DNA of 64,000 nt. It comes from Posidonia oceanica (taxonomy: Eukaryota > Streptophyta > Magnoliopsida > Alismatales > Posidoniaceae). The DNA lies in assembly GCA_037176725.1 (NCBI GenBank), contig JAZBRS010000011.1, positions 7,874,001 to 7,938,000 of the forward strand, read 5' to 3'. Positions 45,714-56,916 of the stretch are shown in pieces. Every line of letters begins with the position of its first letter. Positions within the stretch are counted from its first letter, which is position 1. The position numbers and the translations under genes are program-made. The notes under the pieces were generated by a model. It did no database searches. It was not told where the DNA came from and saw nothing but the letters and a program-made list of their open reading frames with translations.

Positions 45714-47440
45714 CCAAACAAGACTAACGTGTTTGCCGTCCACGACGCCAGACATTTTAGCGGATGTCATTCGAGCAGTTAGGGCTGCCAGCCCGAAAGG
45801 GGAGCAGATGCAGCTTGTCCTCGCCCGAGGAAGCAAGCGAGCAGCCAGAGCCACACAAAAGGGGCAGGATTCCAAGAACGTGCGAGGGAAGAGAGGCATC
45901 ACTTCCGGCGAACTGGAAGGCGAGCAAGAAAGCAAGAAAAGGGGAGGGCAAGCGGGGCTTCATCTGCCCAGAGTGAAGCTACGCAAGGGTAGATCCTCAC
46001 ACGAGGATACAAGGAAGGACTTCATGCACACGAAGCCTAGGAAGAGCTTGTCCTCAGACGAGGAAGCAAGCAGGCCTGACCTCGCACGAGGAAATAGGCA
46101 GGGGACTTCATCCGCACGAAGCGAAGTCGCCAGAGGGGGCTTGTTCTTGCACGAGGAAGCAAGCACAATCTCCGTCCGGACGGAGCCAAAAAAGGCTTGT
46201 CCTCACACGAGGAAGCAAGCGGGGGATTCTGTGCAGACGAAATCCAGGGGGCTCGTCCTCGCATGAGGAAACAAGCAGGGCCTGATCCTCGCACGAGGAA
46301 ACAAGCAGGGGACTTCGTCCGCATGGAGCAAAGTTGCCAAAGGGGGCTTGTCCTCGCACAAGGAAACAAGCAGGGCTGATCCTCACACGAGGAAACAGAC
46401 AGGGGACTTTGTCCACACGGAGCGAAGTCGCCGAAGGGGGCTTGTCCCCGGCCGGGGAAACAAGCAGGCCTGATCTTCGCACGAGGAAACAAGGGAGACT
46501 TCGTCCGCAGGGAGCGAAGTCGCAGGGGACCTGTCCTCGCACGAGGAAGCAAGTAGGCTTGTCCTCACCCGAGGAAGCAAGCAGACGGGACTCCGTCCGC
46601 ACGGAGCAGAGTCGTGCAAAAAGAAAAAAAGGCTTGTCCTCGCCCGAGGAAGCAAGCAAGCTTGTCCTCACCCAAGGAAGCAAGCAGACAGGACTCCGTC
46701 TACACGAGGAGGAGTCGTGCAAAAAGAAAAAAAAGCTTGTCCTCGCCCGAGGAAGCAAGCAAACGAGACTCCATCCACACAGAGTGGAGTCGTACAAAAA
46801 GAAAAAAAGGCTTGTCCTTGCCCAAGGAAGCAAGCAGGCTTGTCCTCGCCCGAGGAAGCAAGCGAAGGGGACTTCATCCACACGAAGCAGAGTCGTAGGG
46901 GGCTTGTCCTTGCATGAGGAAGCAAGCAGGGGACTTCGTCCGCACAGAGCGAAGCCGCAGGGGGGCTTGTCCTCACACAAGGAAGCAAGCGGGGCACACA
47001 TAGGCTTGTCCTCGGCCGAGGAACAAGCGGGCCTGATCCTCGCACGAGGAAACAGGCAAGAACTCCATCCACATGAAGCTGTTCTTGGGCTTGTCCTCAC
47101 ATGAGGAAACAAGCGGGGCTGATCCTCGCATGAGGAAACAAGCAGGGGCTCCATCCGCACAGAGCCGAGCAAAGGCTTGTCCTCGTACGAGGAAGCAAGC
47201 GGGCCTGACCTCGCACGAGGAAACAGGCAGAGGACTTCGTCCGCACGGAGCGAAGTCGTGCAAAGAGAAAAGAAAGGGGAAGGGGAGCGATACCATAGGG
47301 TAGCAAAAAAGATGCCCCTGGTATCAGGAATGATAACAGTGGATAGTCGAAACGTCCCTGGCATCGAAAAAGCGAAGAATGCAGACAAAATTGACGTGTT
47401 TGCCAAACGAGTAGTTAGGGGTACCAACCTAGAGGATGAT
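45714..47440 (-). repeat. Covarying hairpin array of element A
   Basis: About 26 hairpins of type CTTG-TCCTCG..CGAGGA-GCAAG alternate irregularly with about ten of type GACTTCG..CGAAGTC. Many units keep pairing through double changes: CCCCG/CGGGG (46441-46464), CCTTG/CAAGG (46811-46834), GACTCC/GGAGTC (46692-46716), GACTCCA/TGGAGTC (46767-46791). The array is bordered by GACAT/ATGTC and GGGCTGCCAGCCC (about 45750-45800) and by a CCTGGTATC motif (about 47316). Apparent ORFs on both strands are repeat artefacts. Confidence 0.93.
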
Positions 47441-47813
47441 CCAAGCGAAAATGCTGGGGCGTTGCTTGCTTGATTTGACGGCATGGGTCTGCAGAGGTTC
47501 TGGCATGCATGTTGATTGCAGGGGGGCTTTGCCGTAGCTCCCTTGTGCTGAGAGTCCTAGTTGCTGCTACTAACTCTCTGAAATGCTTGATGCGTCTCCT
47601 GCAGCATCCTGGTAGGAACAAATATGCATAAGGCGGGGCATGCACCACAATCAGGTGACGTGAAACATCTTTGCATTGATTGAATCTCTGGTTACACGCC
47701 TATGCTTGGCCAAAACAAGAGATACAGCATGATTCAAAAAAACTGAACAAGCAAGCAACCGCACGGATGCTCTAGCTGATTCGGGCCTTCTTTGATTTCC
47801 TGGAGTTAGGGAA
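47441..47813 (-). other. Non-coding gap between PMD ORF and array
   Basis: No gene or clear repeat was seen. Confidence 0.5.
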
Positions 47814-49016
47814 CTAAGGGGCGCCAGGTGGGATCTCGCTGATGGGCCAGAGTCCCTGCACCTCAGTGACATACTCAGGAGTGCATCCTGAGCCTTCTGC
47901 TGCTGCAATGTCCATCGACTGTACTCCATGCTGCATCAAGTCAGCTAGTTTTATTGTGGCAGTAGCTAAACTGAGAGGATAGGCCTGCAGGAGCCTGGGC
48001 GTGGTGCTATCAACAAAGGCGCATTGCCGCAAGCCAAACTGCCACATGACCCAGATAAGGTGGTATTCCACACCCCCAGTGAATCCTGACAACACCACGA
48101 GTCGCATGTTGCGGGTGCTAAAGAAGACAGTGAATGGCTCAGCTGCGGATGGGATGATACACCAAGTTACTGCATCATCTGTCAGCTCGGACAACTTCTT
48201 GTACTCTTCTGGGACGCTCTTGATGGTCCTTGCATGGCTGTTGCTATAGTATGCTTTGATGGCATGCCTCTGAGGGTGCAGAATATCCATCTCTAGGGGT
48301 GTAGCTAGCTAGATCTGCACGAGTGCATTGCAGCTATGGAAGTGGCGGCAGCGGTGTGCGCGGTAAGTCACTACGAGGACGATTGGTGCCAGGTCAATCT
48401 GCCGAGTCACCACAGCAAGTGCAATCTCGGCAATCTCGATTGCAACCATCATCCGGCCATGTGTGAAAATCAACTCGCCTAGGAAGCAGGTGACAAATCC
48501 CCAGAGCCACAGCTCGTCTCCGAGTTCAACATGCTTTCCCAGAGTCTCATCAAAGTATGCTAGGCGGAGCAGGGGCATGAGCCCACTGGTGCAGATTAGT
48601 CTTTGGTGGCAGCCTTCTGTAGAGAGCCCAGACAGTTGGCGCAGGACTACATTGTGCCTGTCGCGCCTTACAAAAACAGTTGGCCCCATGATCTTGGAGA
48701 AGCCGCAAATCCGACGTACCTCCTCCGGCGTAGGCGTCAGCTCTATCCTGCCAAAGAAAAAGACGTGATATGCCGATTTCCAAAACCTTGCCACGGCGCA
48801 CAAGAGATGCTGACTCACTTCAACGTCGGCTGCCCTCAGAAGCTTGGATGGAATGCCCCATGTGCGCAGCTTCTCATGGTTAGCTTCAGTGAGCTTGCCA
48901 ATCCACTCTCGCAGGGTCCCGGAGCAATGCATCAGGGTAACCAAGGTGGGGAAACCCATTGCGCAAGAGGGAGAATGCAGGAAGCTGGTGCAAAATCCTC
49001 GAGTACCTATAACCAA
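47814..49016 (-). pseudogene. PMD ORF of element A, one TAG from intact
   Basis: A single frame of about 400 codons is interrupted only by one TAG near 48309, after NALVQI. The start may be the ATG at 49016 or the conserved Met of MGFPTLVT at about 48959. Residues match D's ORF throughout: CSGTLREWI, VARFWKSAYHV, LTPTPEEVRRICGF, GDELWLWGFVT, IPSAAEPFTVFFSTRNMRL, PISEIPPGAP. PMD assignment is by resemblance to plant MAIN-like/transposon PMD proteins. The length and full collinearity with D show that the ORF belongs to the retroelement. Its function is unknown. Confidence 0.82.
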
Positions 49017-50247
49017 GGTTGCAGTTTATCAGATCAGATACAAGCATGTAACCACTAGCTGATAAAGAAGTAGATTTCGAAGCTAACAAAGCAGTTTAGC
49101 ATGTTCAACAGCTAGCATTCAAAACGCAGGGGCTAAGCATATTTAAACAAAGGTGATTCTGCCTGCATAGGAGAATGGCTGGTCGGAGCTCTAGACCAGC
49201 ACAGCTCGGAGGAGATCGATGCATGCTTGACAAAAGTACTGTCTCAGTGCCGAGCCTTGCAGAGCGGGATGAGAAAAAGGGAATGATAGGTGTTATATAT
49301 GTATGCATGGTTTATGATTGATATGTGGTGGATATATGCATGAATTATGATTGATGTGCTGTAGATATATGCATGATTTTTGATATGCTGTGGCCCTCAG
49401 CACACGGAGTGCTTAGCGCCTACTGCAAAGGAAGAGAGTGGTCCCTGGTTCACTGGACTCTACTCAAACTCCTAACTTGTTGGTGGCACTCTAGAAAGGG
49501 TGTTGCGGTGCTTGGGTAGTGGTGTGGTGAGGACAGGCTCCATGCCAAACTCTCAATGACCTACACCTACTCTTTTCATTTTTGCTTTTTTTTTTTGCTT
49601 TATTCCCTCATAGGCGTGCAGGTTTCCCTTATCCCTAACTTGGAGGTAATGGACACCTGGTTTGAAGCTGGGGAGCTGCTTGCTAGACAAGGGTGGCTAG
49701 ATCCTATGGGATTTGTAGATTTGCCAGGCACGAACTTTGACTCCTCTCCAAGGTAAGTTGGAGGGACGAGGTTACGCTGCACGCCTCTATCTCTAGGGCC
49801 CACTTTTGTCTTCGCCTTCTATTTGCTTGCTTTTTTCTTTTACGCCCATGCTTAGACATATATTCTTTTATAGCTCACGCTCTTGCTCACACCCTAGCAT
49901 TTTATCTCCCTTGGGAGGTGCAGGTCCTAGGGGGTTTGGTTATTTCACCTGTTCTCACTGAGTGGTGGCTCCCTCACTAGCTAGGACATCTAAGTAGTGT
50001 CAAGTGAGGCAGGGTAGACTCCTTCCAGAGTAGGCAAGCACTTCCGATTTCATCATCGAGCCGAATGCAATGCATGATTTTTTTGCTTTTTTGAATGAGG
50101 TATGCTTGAAAAGAGGGAAATGTGTGGAGATGTGCAATGGATGAAAATGCAGAAGTAGGATAAGAAGAGATGCATGAGGATGTGTAGAGGGTGGAAATGC
50201 AAAGGGGGCAGGACAAGGATCAAGAGATCTGCAAGGCGAGGGTCGAA
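49017..50247 (-). other. Element A spacer between pol and PMD ORF
   Basis: Non-coding. 49620-49810 on the minus strand is one copy of the block duplicated in D (GAGATAGAGGCGTGCAGCGT). 49195-49265 matches D near 10310-10360. No hairpin cluster like D's 10520-10725 is present. Confidence 0.65.
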
Positions 50248-53200
50248 CCACTGATAGTACTTCTTGAGGTAGCACGTGTTGACTAGCTCTGACTGCCCAA
50301 CCTGGTCCATGTCCTCAAGAATTGCTGCGCCGCCAGAAAATGCCTACTTGACCACAAAGGGGCCGCGCCAGTTGGGTCAGAATTTGCCTCGACCATCTGG
50401 CAGGTGAATGGCTCGCAGAACGAGATCTCCTAGCTGGAAGCTTCTAGGCTTCACTTTCTTCAGATATGCTCTAGCCATCCTCTTCTGGTAGTAGCGAGCG
50501 TTGTGCATTGCTTGCAATCTGCACTCATCAATCAGGTTGAGCTGGACGCAGTGGTCTTCAACCCACTCTGCTTCCTCCAGTTCAGCTTCCTTTAGGATCT
50601 GCAGTGAGGGCATCTCTACTTCGACGGGTAGCACTGCCTCCATGCCGTATGCCAGCGAATACGGGGTGGCTCCTGTCGAGGTCCACATTGATGTCCTATA
50701 CGCCCAAAGTGCGTACGGAAGCTTGTCATGCCAGTCCTTATGTGTTTCTGCCATCTTTTTCAATATTTTCACAATGTTTTTGTTGGCAGACTCCACTGCT
50801 CCATTCATCTGCGGCCGATAGGGCGAGGATCTATGATGCTTGATCTGGAGGTTTTGCAGATACCCCTCGATCCTCTTTGCAATGAAGTTTGTGCCGTTGT
50901 CAGAGATGATTGCATACGGGACCACATACCGAGCGACGATGTTGTTTTTGATAAACTTCTCTATCACCGCAGCTGTGACTGTCTTGTAGGAGGTTGCCTC
51001 CACCCACTTAGTGAAGTATTCTATCGCTACCAGGATGAAGCGATGACCATTCGAAGCAGCAGGGTGTATGGTGCCGATGACATCAATCCCCTAGGTGGAG
51101 AAGGGCCATGGCGAGGACATGCTGTGCAGCTGCTGCGGGGGAGCGTGCATAAGATTACCATAGATCTGGTAGTTGTGGCATCTACGCACAAACTAGCAGC
51201 AGTCTGTCTCCATGGTTGACCAGAAGTAGCCCTAGAGCATGATCTTCTTGGCCAGCAGCATGCCGTTCATATGCCGGCCGCAAGTACCTGCATGAACTTG
51301 GAGCATTAACACGTCAACCTCTGGCTTGCTTAGGCAGCGTAGGAGCATCTGATTGTATGATCTTCTGTATAACTGCCCTGCTCCTAACACATACTTTGAC
51401 GCCAGACGTGCCAAAGTTCTTTTATCTGCTGCTGAGGTGCCAAGCGGGTGGCTGCCAGACTCCAGGAAGGTCTTGATATCATGGTACCAAGGCTAGTCTT
51501 CTACTAGATCTGCCTCCTCTATGCTCATGCAATACGCAGGCTACTCCATGCGGGTATCTGATACATCCACTGCATAGTCTTCAGGTACGCTGAGCCAGGA
51601 CGCCAAGGTTGCTAGCGCATCTGCATATACGTTCCTTGCCCTGTTCATGTACGAGAAGCGGATGCTTGCAAATTCTTCTATCAGCTTTAGCAGATGTTCG
51701 TGATATGGCACAAGCTTTGGATCCTTTGTTCTCCAATCGCCATTCACTTGGGAGATCACTAGCATGGCATCGCCGTGCACATGCAGCTTCTGCGCTTCAT
51801 GCTCAAGCGCGACCTTCAATCCCAATATGCAAGCCTCATACTCTACTTCATTATTAGTGCATTTGAAGGTCAGCTTCCTTGCAAAGGGGATCATCTATCC
51901 CTACGGTGTTGTCAACACTACGCCTATGCCTCGACCCTTTTTGTTGACAGCGCCATCAAAGTACAGCTGCCACTGCTCTTGGTCTTCAGGGTCCTCCTTG
52001 CTAGAGTCCTCCATTGCAAAAAGGATGTCCTCATCCGGGAGCTGCGTCCGGAGAGGCTGGTATTCAGGCAAGGGAAAGTCAGCAAGGTGATCTGCCATGG
52101 CTTGGCCCTTCATGGCTTGCTGTGTGACGAAGGTGATGTCGTACTGAGACAACAACACCTGCCACTTAACGCATCTGCCCACCATGGCTGGCTTCTGGAA
52201 GAGGAACTTGATGGAGTCATGCCGACATAGAAGCCAAACTGGGTACGCCATCATGTAGTGCCTCAGCTTCTGTGCTGCCCAAAAGAGAGATAAGCAGGTC
52301 TTCTCTATTGCATTATACCTGGCTTTGCAATCATTGAATTTCTTGCTCAGGTAATAAATGGCATGCTCCTTTCTACCAGATTCGTCATGCTGGCCCAAAA
52401 CGGCGCCCATGGAATGCTACGTGGTAGAAAGGTAGAGAAGCAGAGGTCTCCCTAGCATGAGAGGAACCAAAACAGGAGGCTTGATCAGAAGCTGCTTGAT
52501 TTTGTCAAAGGCAGCTTGGCACTCCTCGCTCCAGTTGATTTGTGCATGCTTCTTCAGGAGCTTGAAAATCGGTTCACAGATAGGCGTGAGCTGTGTGATG
52601 AACCGACTAATATATTGCAGGCGTCCGAGCAGGCCTCGGACTTCTTTTTCGGTCCTAGGGGGTGGCATGTCCATGATGGCTTTTGCCTTCATCAGGTCCA
52701 CTTCAATCCCCCTTGGCTAATGATGTAGCCCAGGAGCTTACCAGAAGATACCCCGAATACGCATTTGCTGGGGTTGAGGCGCAGCTTGTACTTCCTCAAG
52801 CGGTCAAAGAGCTTCCTTAGATAGGCAAGGTGATCCTCAGGCTCTTTGGACTTGGCAATCATGTCATCCACATAAACCTCAACTTCCTGGTGCATGAGGT
52901 CATGGAATAATGTAATCATTGCCCTTTGATAGGTTACGCCAGCATTCTTTAGCCCAAACGGCATGACTTGGTAGCAGAAGACTCCCCAAAGGACGATAAA
53001 GGAGGTTTACTCCATGTCTTCTTCTGCCATTCTAATTTGGTTATAGCCGGAGAAGCCGTCCATAAAAGAGAGCATTTTGTGCCTTGCAATGTTGTCAACT
53101 AGGACGTCAATGTGTGGTAGTGGGAAATCGTCCTTAGGACTCGCCTTGTTCATGTCCCGATAGTCGATGCACATGCGAACTCGGCCATCCTTCTTGGGCA

Positions 53201-53867
53201 CTGGCATGATGTTTGCAAGCCATTCAGGGTAAAGGACGATCTTCAGAAAACTGACATTGTGCTACTTCATGATCTCTTCCTTGATCATGAGCAGCCACTG
53301 CGGTCGCCATCTTCTTAGCTTTTGCTTTACTGACTTTGTGTCTGGATTTAAGGGCAGGTTGTGCACGACTATTTCGACGTTGAGGCCGACCATATCTTCA
53401 TAGCTCCAGGCGAAGACATTTGCATACTCTTTCAAAAATGCAATGAATTCTGCTCTAGCCTAGGGCGACAGATGGGCGCTGATACGGACCTCTCTGGCTT
53501 CTTCTACTATGCCGATGCGGACAACCTCTGTCTCCTCTTCGACATGGAGGTTGGGGCCTTCTGGATCGTCATCGTGGGGCTGGAACTCAGGCGATGGTTC
53601 ATCATTCTCATCTTCGCCTGTATCATCCTCCTCACTATATGCAATGAGTTCCGAGAGGATCTCCTTCTCAAAGGTGGGGTCTAAGATATCAAAGGAGTGC
53701 AAATTTTCCGCTGCTTGGCCCTAGTGACGCTTTAGGATGGTCACGCTCACCTGAGTGTTTTTGTATCCTCGTCTTGGCAATCTCCTCTGCCTGCTCTACT
53801 ACTGCTGACTCTGCTGCTGCTATCTGTACTATTCCTGCTGACTGTGCTGATGCTGACTGTGCGGTTG
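50248..53867 (-). pseudogene. pol: Gypsy pol of element A: RT, dual RNase H, integrase
   Basis: The frame runs from an acidic linker (EEDDTGEDENDEPSPEF) to integrase. RT shows RAEFIAFLKEYANVFAWSYEDM, KKDGRVRMCIDYRDMNKASPKDDFPLPHID as family motifs, FMDGFSGYNQIRM and the catalytic YVDD in VEVYVDDMIAKS. Two RNase H domains follow (YFDGAVN, NEVEYEAC, HVHGDAM), then HAGTCGRHMNG and a zinc site in which CHNYQ has Tyr where Cys is expected. The integrase core has GIDVIG, ISDNGTNFIAKR and MNGAVES. One 1-nt deletion near 52705 and about 13 stops, 11 of them TAG, inactivate it. The 5' part is cut by element B. Confidence 0.93.
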
Positions 53868-54099
53868 CTTGCTGTAGACACCCCAAATCTGGAAGTCGGG
53901 CGACGGTTGTTTGCTCCTAGAAGCGTACGGACGAGGCGGCTCCAACTTTTTCTTGAAACCCCAAGCCTAGACCCAAACCAGCCCAGACCAGCCAAAACCC
54001 CACCAATCATATCCCAATGCGTCCACTACCACAAAAACCCCAAAACCCTAGCCTTGGATAGTCCTCGAACCAGAGAAGCAAGATCAGAAAGGTGAGGCA

Positions 54100-54390
54100 G
54101 CTACTAACGGAATCACTCCCATGCAGAGCTCCCGCGTGCCGCTCCCGTGTGTTTTCCCGCATCAGTAGCAGCACTAACGGGATCACTCTCGCGTCGAGCT
54201 CCCGCATGGCACTCCCGCGTGTTTTCTTGCATCAGTGGCAGAAACTGGCACTCTGACACTCGCGTATAGCTCCCGGGTCGAGCTCCCACATGTTGTCCTA
54301 TGTCGGTAGCGAAAACTGATAGACTGACAGCCACGCCCAACTCCCGTGTCGAGCTCCCGCGTTTTGTCCTACGTCAGTAGCAAAAATCAG
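54100..54390 (+). repeat. About 75-80-bp tandem repeat in B's LTR
   Basis: Roughly four units share GAGCTCCCGCGTG-type sequence and CATCAGTAGCA. Short inverted pairs such as AGCTC/GAGCT around CCGGGTC occur within units. Confidence 0.75.
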
Positions 54391-55344
54391 GCGGACCAAT
54401 CACCTTGGCCCACCTCCTCCTCGCTCGCCATTGGCTCCCGCCAATCTGGGCTCGTGCCTCCGGACACCTGGACCATCCAACCGCACGTCCCAACCAACTC
54501 CATCCATCGATCTTCAGCAACCATCCCGGCCATTCGTTTTGAATCTCGATCTGTGCTAACGGCCAGCATCGACTTCTGCAGCCTATAAAGCACCGACCAG
54601 AGCCAACCCAGCGTCCGGTTAGCACTCCCTAGCTTCCCTGAGAGCACCACCTACACCCAGAGCGTCCCCCCGAGCTTCCTAGCGCTTCCCGACCTCTGAA
54701 ATCCCTCGATTCCAGCATACTGGAATTGAGGACTTATCTCCAGTGAACTCCCTCGTCGTCGAGACACCCACCGGAACTCCAGCATCTCCAGAGCGACCCC
54801 CTGAGCCCGTGAGGAAGAGCACCACCTTCCCGAGCAACTTCCTGAGCTCCACAGCCTCCGTTCGCCCACCTGTCAGCAACAGCGACGTCGCCGGAGAAGA
54901 CAGCATCCACGGCACGTTTCAAGCAAGCATCCGGTCTTCTGATAGCGTAGAATAGTTCCCATGTGTAGTGCATTCATTCCCTAAGAGTTTTCCACTTCAA
55001 TTATTGCCTGCATTGCTGTTTCCTCTTCTCCTCCGCCGCCTCTCGCGCAAGGCAGACGGTTCGCGCCCGGCCTCGCGCCGACGCGCCCATAGCCGCCTCA
55101 CCTCGCTGCGTAGAGCCTCTGGCTGGTCCCCCCACGTCCGCCTCTAACCTCCTCAGTGTGCCTCAGGCTGATAGCGCCCTCCAAGCCGCCTCTATGGCCG
55201 GCGGAGAAGCGTGGTCGCTGGCACTATACTGCTGAGGTGGGGGCGGCGATTCGGGCGGTGCCACCTCGCATCCGCACCTCGTGTGGATAGCTGGGTGTGC
55301 CACCTCGCCTCCCCCATTGTTTCCATCGCATTCCATTGAGCATC

Positions 55345-55870
55345 GGGCCCGGAATCGAGCGATGAAGGTCCTCTGTCTAGCAAACCGATCTCGCGCCGAG
55401 GTCCCGCGTGGACCTCCCGCGTGTTAGATCGTGACACTAGGCCGAGCTTCCAGCCCCCCTTCCGACCCTTGTTAGCATCTGTTTCCTTCATATTTTTACA
55501 TAATATTGTTGTCTAGCATCTTCTCTTCAGTACCCATCTGCTTTCTTTAAGTTCCATTGTCTGTGGGTCCCGAAATCTGGCGATGAAGGTTCTCTGTCTG
55601 AACCGACTGGTCCCGCGTCGAGGTCCCGCGTGGACCTCCCGCGTGTTTGACTGAGATATCAGGTAGAGTTCCCAGCCATCATTCCGACCTTCGTGTATGC
55701 CTATTTCTTAGATATTATTGCATAATATTGTTCCGAGATACTTCCTCCCCATTATCCAACCAGTCTCATACCGAATTGGATTGAGGAGGGCCTCCCATTT
55801 GGCTATGACTTACCACTGGAAGTGCGAACTGTCCCCACGTGGAAGTCTCGCGTGAGACCCCCGCGTATTT
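55345..55870 (+). repeat. About 225-bp repeat with covarying CCGCGT hairpin
   Basis: Three related blocks contain ATCTGGCGATGAAGGT and TCTCTGTCT (first two) and a hairpin. At about 55390-55410 and 55620-55640 it is GAGGTCC/GGACCTC around CGCGT. At about 55844-55858 it is GTCTC/GAGAC around GCGT. Confidence 0.75.
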
Positions 55871-56493
55871 AACAGTGGCTTCTACAGATGTGGTTAGAGC
55901 CCTTTTTCTCTCGTTTTGGTTATCCCTCATGCACGTTTACATTCAAGTACCCTTATTTACTTCTCTGTTTCCTTTTGAGTATTGTTTACTTAAGTCTTAC
56001 TTGCTTTACTTATGCTCTTTATCATGTATATTACCTTCCCGCTTTATATTGTTGATCTCCTGATTGCTTACAGCATGTGTGATGTTTAATTACATTCTAT
56101 CTTCTCGTACTTACTTCCCTCATGCATGTTTGCTTCTTAGCCTTATGTAGCTACTTGCCTTGGTCTTCTCTTAATCTTTGAGCTTGTTTACTTGAGTTTA
56201 TTTCCTTTCGCCTTCTCAAAATATCATGGCATGTTTTCTTTAGCTAGAACATATTAATTGGCCTTCAGCCAACATTGGGCCACACTATGAGCGGAATGAC
56301 GTTAGAAAAGGCCGCTCCTCGGGCGTGTCGAGGGTGCCTAACACCTTCCCCGCGCATACTAGGAGTCCTTACCCATCTCTAGACCGCAATGACTCAGTGT
56401 CGCATCCGTTTTGCATGGATCCACTTTGTTTTCTTTCGCTTTCTTTGTTTACTCCGGTTTTTGTTGTCTTCCAGCTTTTCCCAATTAGACTAG

Positions 56494-56895
56494 GTGGCGA
56501 CTCCCCTATTTTTGTTGTTTATCTTATTCGTCGATTTCGATGTTTATTGGTAATTTTACACTCTTTATCAGGTCGAATCTCCCTCGAACATGCCAGTTAT
56601 TGAGACCCGCTTTCTCTTCGACCGGGCGTCTGCGAGCTTTGGCAGCGGCTCCCGTATCGTATGCAAGAGACCGTCGCATAAGAATGACCACTCCGTCAAG
56701 GAAGTTAGACTTGATCCCTTTCCTTTTCCTTTTATTCTTTTATCGTCACTTATCATTTTATTGGTGTTTTCTTCCTTAAGTCAAACTTTCCTCGGATACA
56801 CCATTAGCTGTGGCCCTCATTCCCTATGGCCGGGCGTCTGCGAGCTTTGGCAGCAGCCCTCGAGTCGTACGTCGAAAGAGATGGTCACAGTAAAG
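56494..56895 (+). repeat. About 200-bp duplicated unit at LTR end, each headed by a primer-binding-site-like motif
   Basis: TGGCGACTCCC at 56494 and a decayed ACCACTCCGTCAAGGAAG at about 56688 precede matching blocks that contain GGGCGTCTGCGAGCTTTGGC (about 56624 and 56823). The true primer-binding site at 56896 starts a third period. Spacings are about 195-207 bp. Confidence 0.8.
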
Positions 56896-56916
56896 TGGCG
56901 ACTCCGTTGGGGATAC
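56896..56916 (+). other. Primer-binding site of element B
   Basis: TGGCGACTCCGTTGGGGATA lies six bases after the LTR end. It matches E's site with one change in the first 17 bases. Confidence 0.88.

Larger units (their letters stand above)
41059..53872 (-). mobile_element. Element A: Tat/Ogre-type Gypsy element with PMD ORF
   Basis: In minus orientation: pol (to 50248), spacer, PMD ORF (49016-47814), hairpin array (about 47440-45714), polypurine tract (45219-45207) and 3' LTR (45206-41059). Gag and the 5' LTR lie beyond element B, which cuts the polyprotein just before RT at 53872. It is the best guide to D's architecture. Confidence 0.88.
53873..56889 (+). mobile_element. 5' LTR of element B, 3.0 kb
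   Basis: The LTR starts TGTAGACACCCC and ends GATGGTCACA, six bases before the primer-binding site. It contains a telo-box (AAAACCCTAG near 54040), two tandem repeat zones (54100-54390 and 55345-55870), the U5 stem-loop (56324-56356) and two primer-binding-site fossils (56494 and about 56690). A TATA-like CTATAAA lies near 54581. Confidence 0.92.

Noticed and set aside
45733..47484. ORFs of up to about 458 codons, Arg/Lys- or Cys/Leu-rich
   Set aside because: They run through the hairpin array in several frames on both strands and have no counterpart in D. The signal is in the hairpins.
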